Source of the DNA: Bacteroidetes bacterium UBA4009
Lineage (GTDB): Bacteria; Bacteroidota; Bacteroidia; NS11-12g; UBA9320
Direction: 5' to 3'
NCBI GenBank assembly: GCA_002384205.1
Contig: DGBH01000049.1
Coordinates: 10,158 to 16,422, forward strand
DNA: 6,265 bases
Position 1 is the stretch's first letter. The number at the start of each line of letters is the position of its first letter. The translations under genes were made by a program, and so were the position numbers. Shown piece after piece: positions 5,086 to 6,265 of the stretch. Below the pieces are notes generated by a model. That model had not been told where the DNA came from. It was given only the letters and a program-made list of their open reading frames with translations, and ran no database searches.

Positions 5086-5535
5086 TTACTTTTTATGGAT
5101 GAATTCGGGAAGTTCATCCCTGCTTTTAAGCACTCCATTAAGGTGAACAGATTTTAGTTCTGTCTCATCACAAGAACATATTCCTTTTCCTTGTATAGTG
5201 CTAAACAAGGGCTGTTCAAGAAGGGCTATTACGGAATCATGCAATACTACTTCGTATTGAGAATTAGTTGAAGTTTCGTTAAGTTTAAGCTGCCAGGTAT
5301 CTATAGCGCCATACGATATAGATGTCTTGCTTGGATTCATATAGAGCGGTTGAGTATCTCTTGTAGAATTAGTTCGATGTGTAACTAAAACTAAATTTCC
5401 TATTTCAGAAGAACTAAATCCGCTTTGCAGCGAGGTATCTAATTGCAATATATGTGTAGATGGGTAATCCGCACAATCATCACAACAAGAGGATAAAGCG
5501 ATACTTATTAGTAATGACCATGTAATTATTTTCAT
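5086..5535 (-). CDS. Small lipoprotein of unknown function
   Basis: I do not recognise this 149-residue protein. It begins with Met-Lys and a short hydrophobic signal segment (about residues 3-15) ending in the lipobox L-S-S-C with Cys17 as the probable lipidated residue, so it should be anchored to a membrane facing the periplasm or the outside. The mature N-terminus reads C-C-D-D-C (17-21). Acidic residues just after the lipid cysteine resemble the lipoprotein export signal of Bacteroidota, suggesting outer-membrane surface exposure. Besides Cys17, Cys18 and Cys21 there is a C-S-C pair (120-122) near the C-terminus, which could form disulfides or bind metal. The rest is polar with alternating beta-like segments (for example 47-53 and 94-99) and no enzyme motif. 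It starts 22 bases after murQ on the same strand and is likely co-transcribed with it, although a TAGATTTG box lies in the gap. A role near the envelope is plausible only from localisation. Confidence 0.8.
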   Translation of the reverse strand: MKIITWSLLISIALSSCCDDCADYPSTHILQLDTSLQSGFSSSEIGNLVLVTHRTNSTRDTQPLYMNPSKTSISYGAIDTWQLKLNETSTNSQYEVVLHDSVIALLEQPLFSTIQGKGICSCDETELKSVHLNGVLKSRDELPEFIHKK

Positions 5536-5543
5536 ATCAAACT

Positions 5544-5551
5544 CAAATCTA
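5544..5551 (-). promoter_or_regulatory. Possible -7 box before the lipoprotein gene
   Basis: TAGATTTG on the minus strand (5551 down to 5544) fits TAnnTTTG and lies 8 bases before the lipoprotein ATG, in the 22-base gap after murQ. No TTTG is seen at the -33 distance, which falls inside the murQ coding end. A start here would give an almost leaderless transcript. Chance occurrence is a real possibility. Confidence 0.25.
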
Positions 5552-5557
5552 AGAAAG

Positions 5558-6265
5558 CTACCAATTTTCTGCGGCTTCTACTGCTTTTCGTACACTTCCA
5601 TGTTTTAAGAGTAGCTCCTGGGCAGTAAAATCATCTAAACCAGTTTGCTCCATTATCATTCGAGTGCCTCGTAGTACAAGTTTCTTATTGCTTAGCTGCA
5701 TGTCGACCATACTGTTGCCTTGTACATGCCCAAGCTTAATCATTAGGCTGGTGCTTATCATGTTTAGAATTAGTTTTTGAGCAGTCCCACTTTTCATACG
5801 TGTACTTCCGGTTACAAATTCAGGGCCTACAACTACTTCTATTTTATGATCGGCTATTTGGCCAATTTTACTATCTATATTACACGCTATGGCGCCGCAA
5901 GTCACTTTGTTAGCTATGCATTGCTCTAAGGCTCCAGTCACATAAGGAGCTCCGCCACTAGCACTTATGCCTATTACAAAATCACGTTTGCTAATAGTAT
6001 GAGCTTGTAAGTCATACCAGCCTTGTAGTGGGTCATCCTCAGCATTTTCTACGGCTTGTCTTATGGCAGGGTCACCACCGGCAATAATGCCAATTACGAG
6101 TCCTTGAGGTACTCCATAAGTCGGAGGGCACTCACTGGCATCTACTATACCTAGTCGGCCGCTTGTACCACTGCCTAAATAAAACAATCTACCTCCATTA
6201 AGCATTTTTAGATATGCGGCATCTATAAGAGATTGTATGCTAGCCAATTCTTGCTCAATGGCTAA
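5558..6265 (-). CDS. murQ: N-acetylmuramic acid 6-phosphate etherase, 5' end beyond window
   Basis: Cleaves the lactyl ether of MurNAc-6-phosphate to GlcNAc-6-phosphate and D-lactate during cytosolic recycling of peptidoglycan sugars. The visible 235 residues run to the window edge without a stop. A TTG at 6247-6245 is not a credible start because conserved-looking helix sequence continues before it; compared with E. coli MurQ (298 residues) roughly 40 N-terminal residues are missing. The SIS fold carries the phosphate-binding G-S-G-T-S-G-R-L-G (visible residues 31-39). D-A-S-E-C-P-P-T follows, where Glu45 matches catalytic Glu83 of E. coli. A-V-E-N-A-E-D-D holds Glu76, matching Glu114 (same 31-residue spacing). 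G-I-S-A-S-G-G, then V-T-G-S-T-R-M-K-S-G-T-A-Q-K, are the other family blocks. The C-terminus is about 20-25 residues shorter than in E. coli, with no sign of a frameshift. The small lipoprotein gene follows closely. Confidence 0.95.
   Translation of the reverse strand, partial: LAIEQELASIQSLIDAAYLKMLNGGRLFYLGSGTSGRLGIVDASECPPTYGVPQGLVIGIIAGGDPAIRQAVENAEDDPLQGWYDLQAHTISKRDFVIGISASGGAPYVTGALEQCIANKVTCGAIACNIDSKIGQIADHKIEVVVGPEFVTGSTRMKSGTAQKLILNMISTSLMIKLGHVQGNSMVDMQLSNKKLVLRGTRMIMEQTGLDDFTAQELLLKHGSVRKAVEAAENW

Noticed and set aside
6245..6247. TTG as the murQ start
   Set aside because: The frame continues to the window edge with helix-like sequence that matches the region before the G-G-R-L block in MurQ; the gene is simply cut by the window.
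1..6265. Novel defence, mobile or biosynthetic system
   Set aside because: All genes but one belong to well-known families (several of them core housekeeping), codon use looks even, and there are no transposase, integrase, repeat-array or toxin-antitoxin signatures.

Overview
This is a chromosomal housekeeping segment from a member of the phylum Bacteroidota. Four observations point there. The ribosomal gene order is rplM-rpsI-rpsB-tsf. The L13 N-terminus reads MDTLSYKT and S9 ends in QFSKR. The -7 promoter boxes have the form TAnnTTTG with a TTTG element about 19-20 bases upstream. The sequence is AT-rich with few Shine-Dalgarno sites. A finer placement (for example Chitinophagia or Sphingobacteriia) cannot be made safely from this window.

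Layout from the right-hand end, following minus-strand transcription. murQ (a SIS-fold MurNAc-6-phosphate etherase, cut by the window edge) is followed 22 bases later by a small cysteine-containing lipoprotein of unknown function. A 31-bp inverted repeat and a -7-like box precede a [2Fe-2S] adrenodoxin-type ferredoxin, which is tightly coupled (4-base gap) to a GNAT acetyltransferase of the phosphinothricin/methionine-sulfone type. A weak hairpin and then a near-perfect Bacteroidota promoter (TTTG-N19-TACATTTG) begin the translation operon rplM (L13), rpsI (S9), rpsB (S2), tsf (EF-Ts). The first three genes are separated by only 4 bases each. rpsB and tsf are 45 bases apart, with a small terminator-like hairpin between them. 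A 30-bp perfectly palindromic terminator closes the operon. pyrH (UMP kinase) follows with its own TACATTTG promoter.

The only plus-strand gene is dcd (dCTP deaminase) at the left end. It converges on pyrH, and a long stem-loop between them can stop transcription from both sides. pyrH and dcd both feed pyrimidine nucleotide pools, one at UMP to UDP and one at dCTP to dUTP, but they are not co-transcribed.

There is no mobile element, CRISPR array, tRNA or rRNA, and no gene-free stretch longer than about 130 bases. I see no evidence for a novel multi-gene system. The points worth a second look are modest: a GTG start on rplM, an open 26-codon in-frame leader on pyrH that begins almost at the predicted transcription start, a possible attenuator between rpsB and tsf, an inverted repeat placed like an operator before the ferredoxin, and an uncharacterised Cys-rich lipoprotein with a surface-export-like N-terminus.
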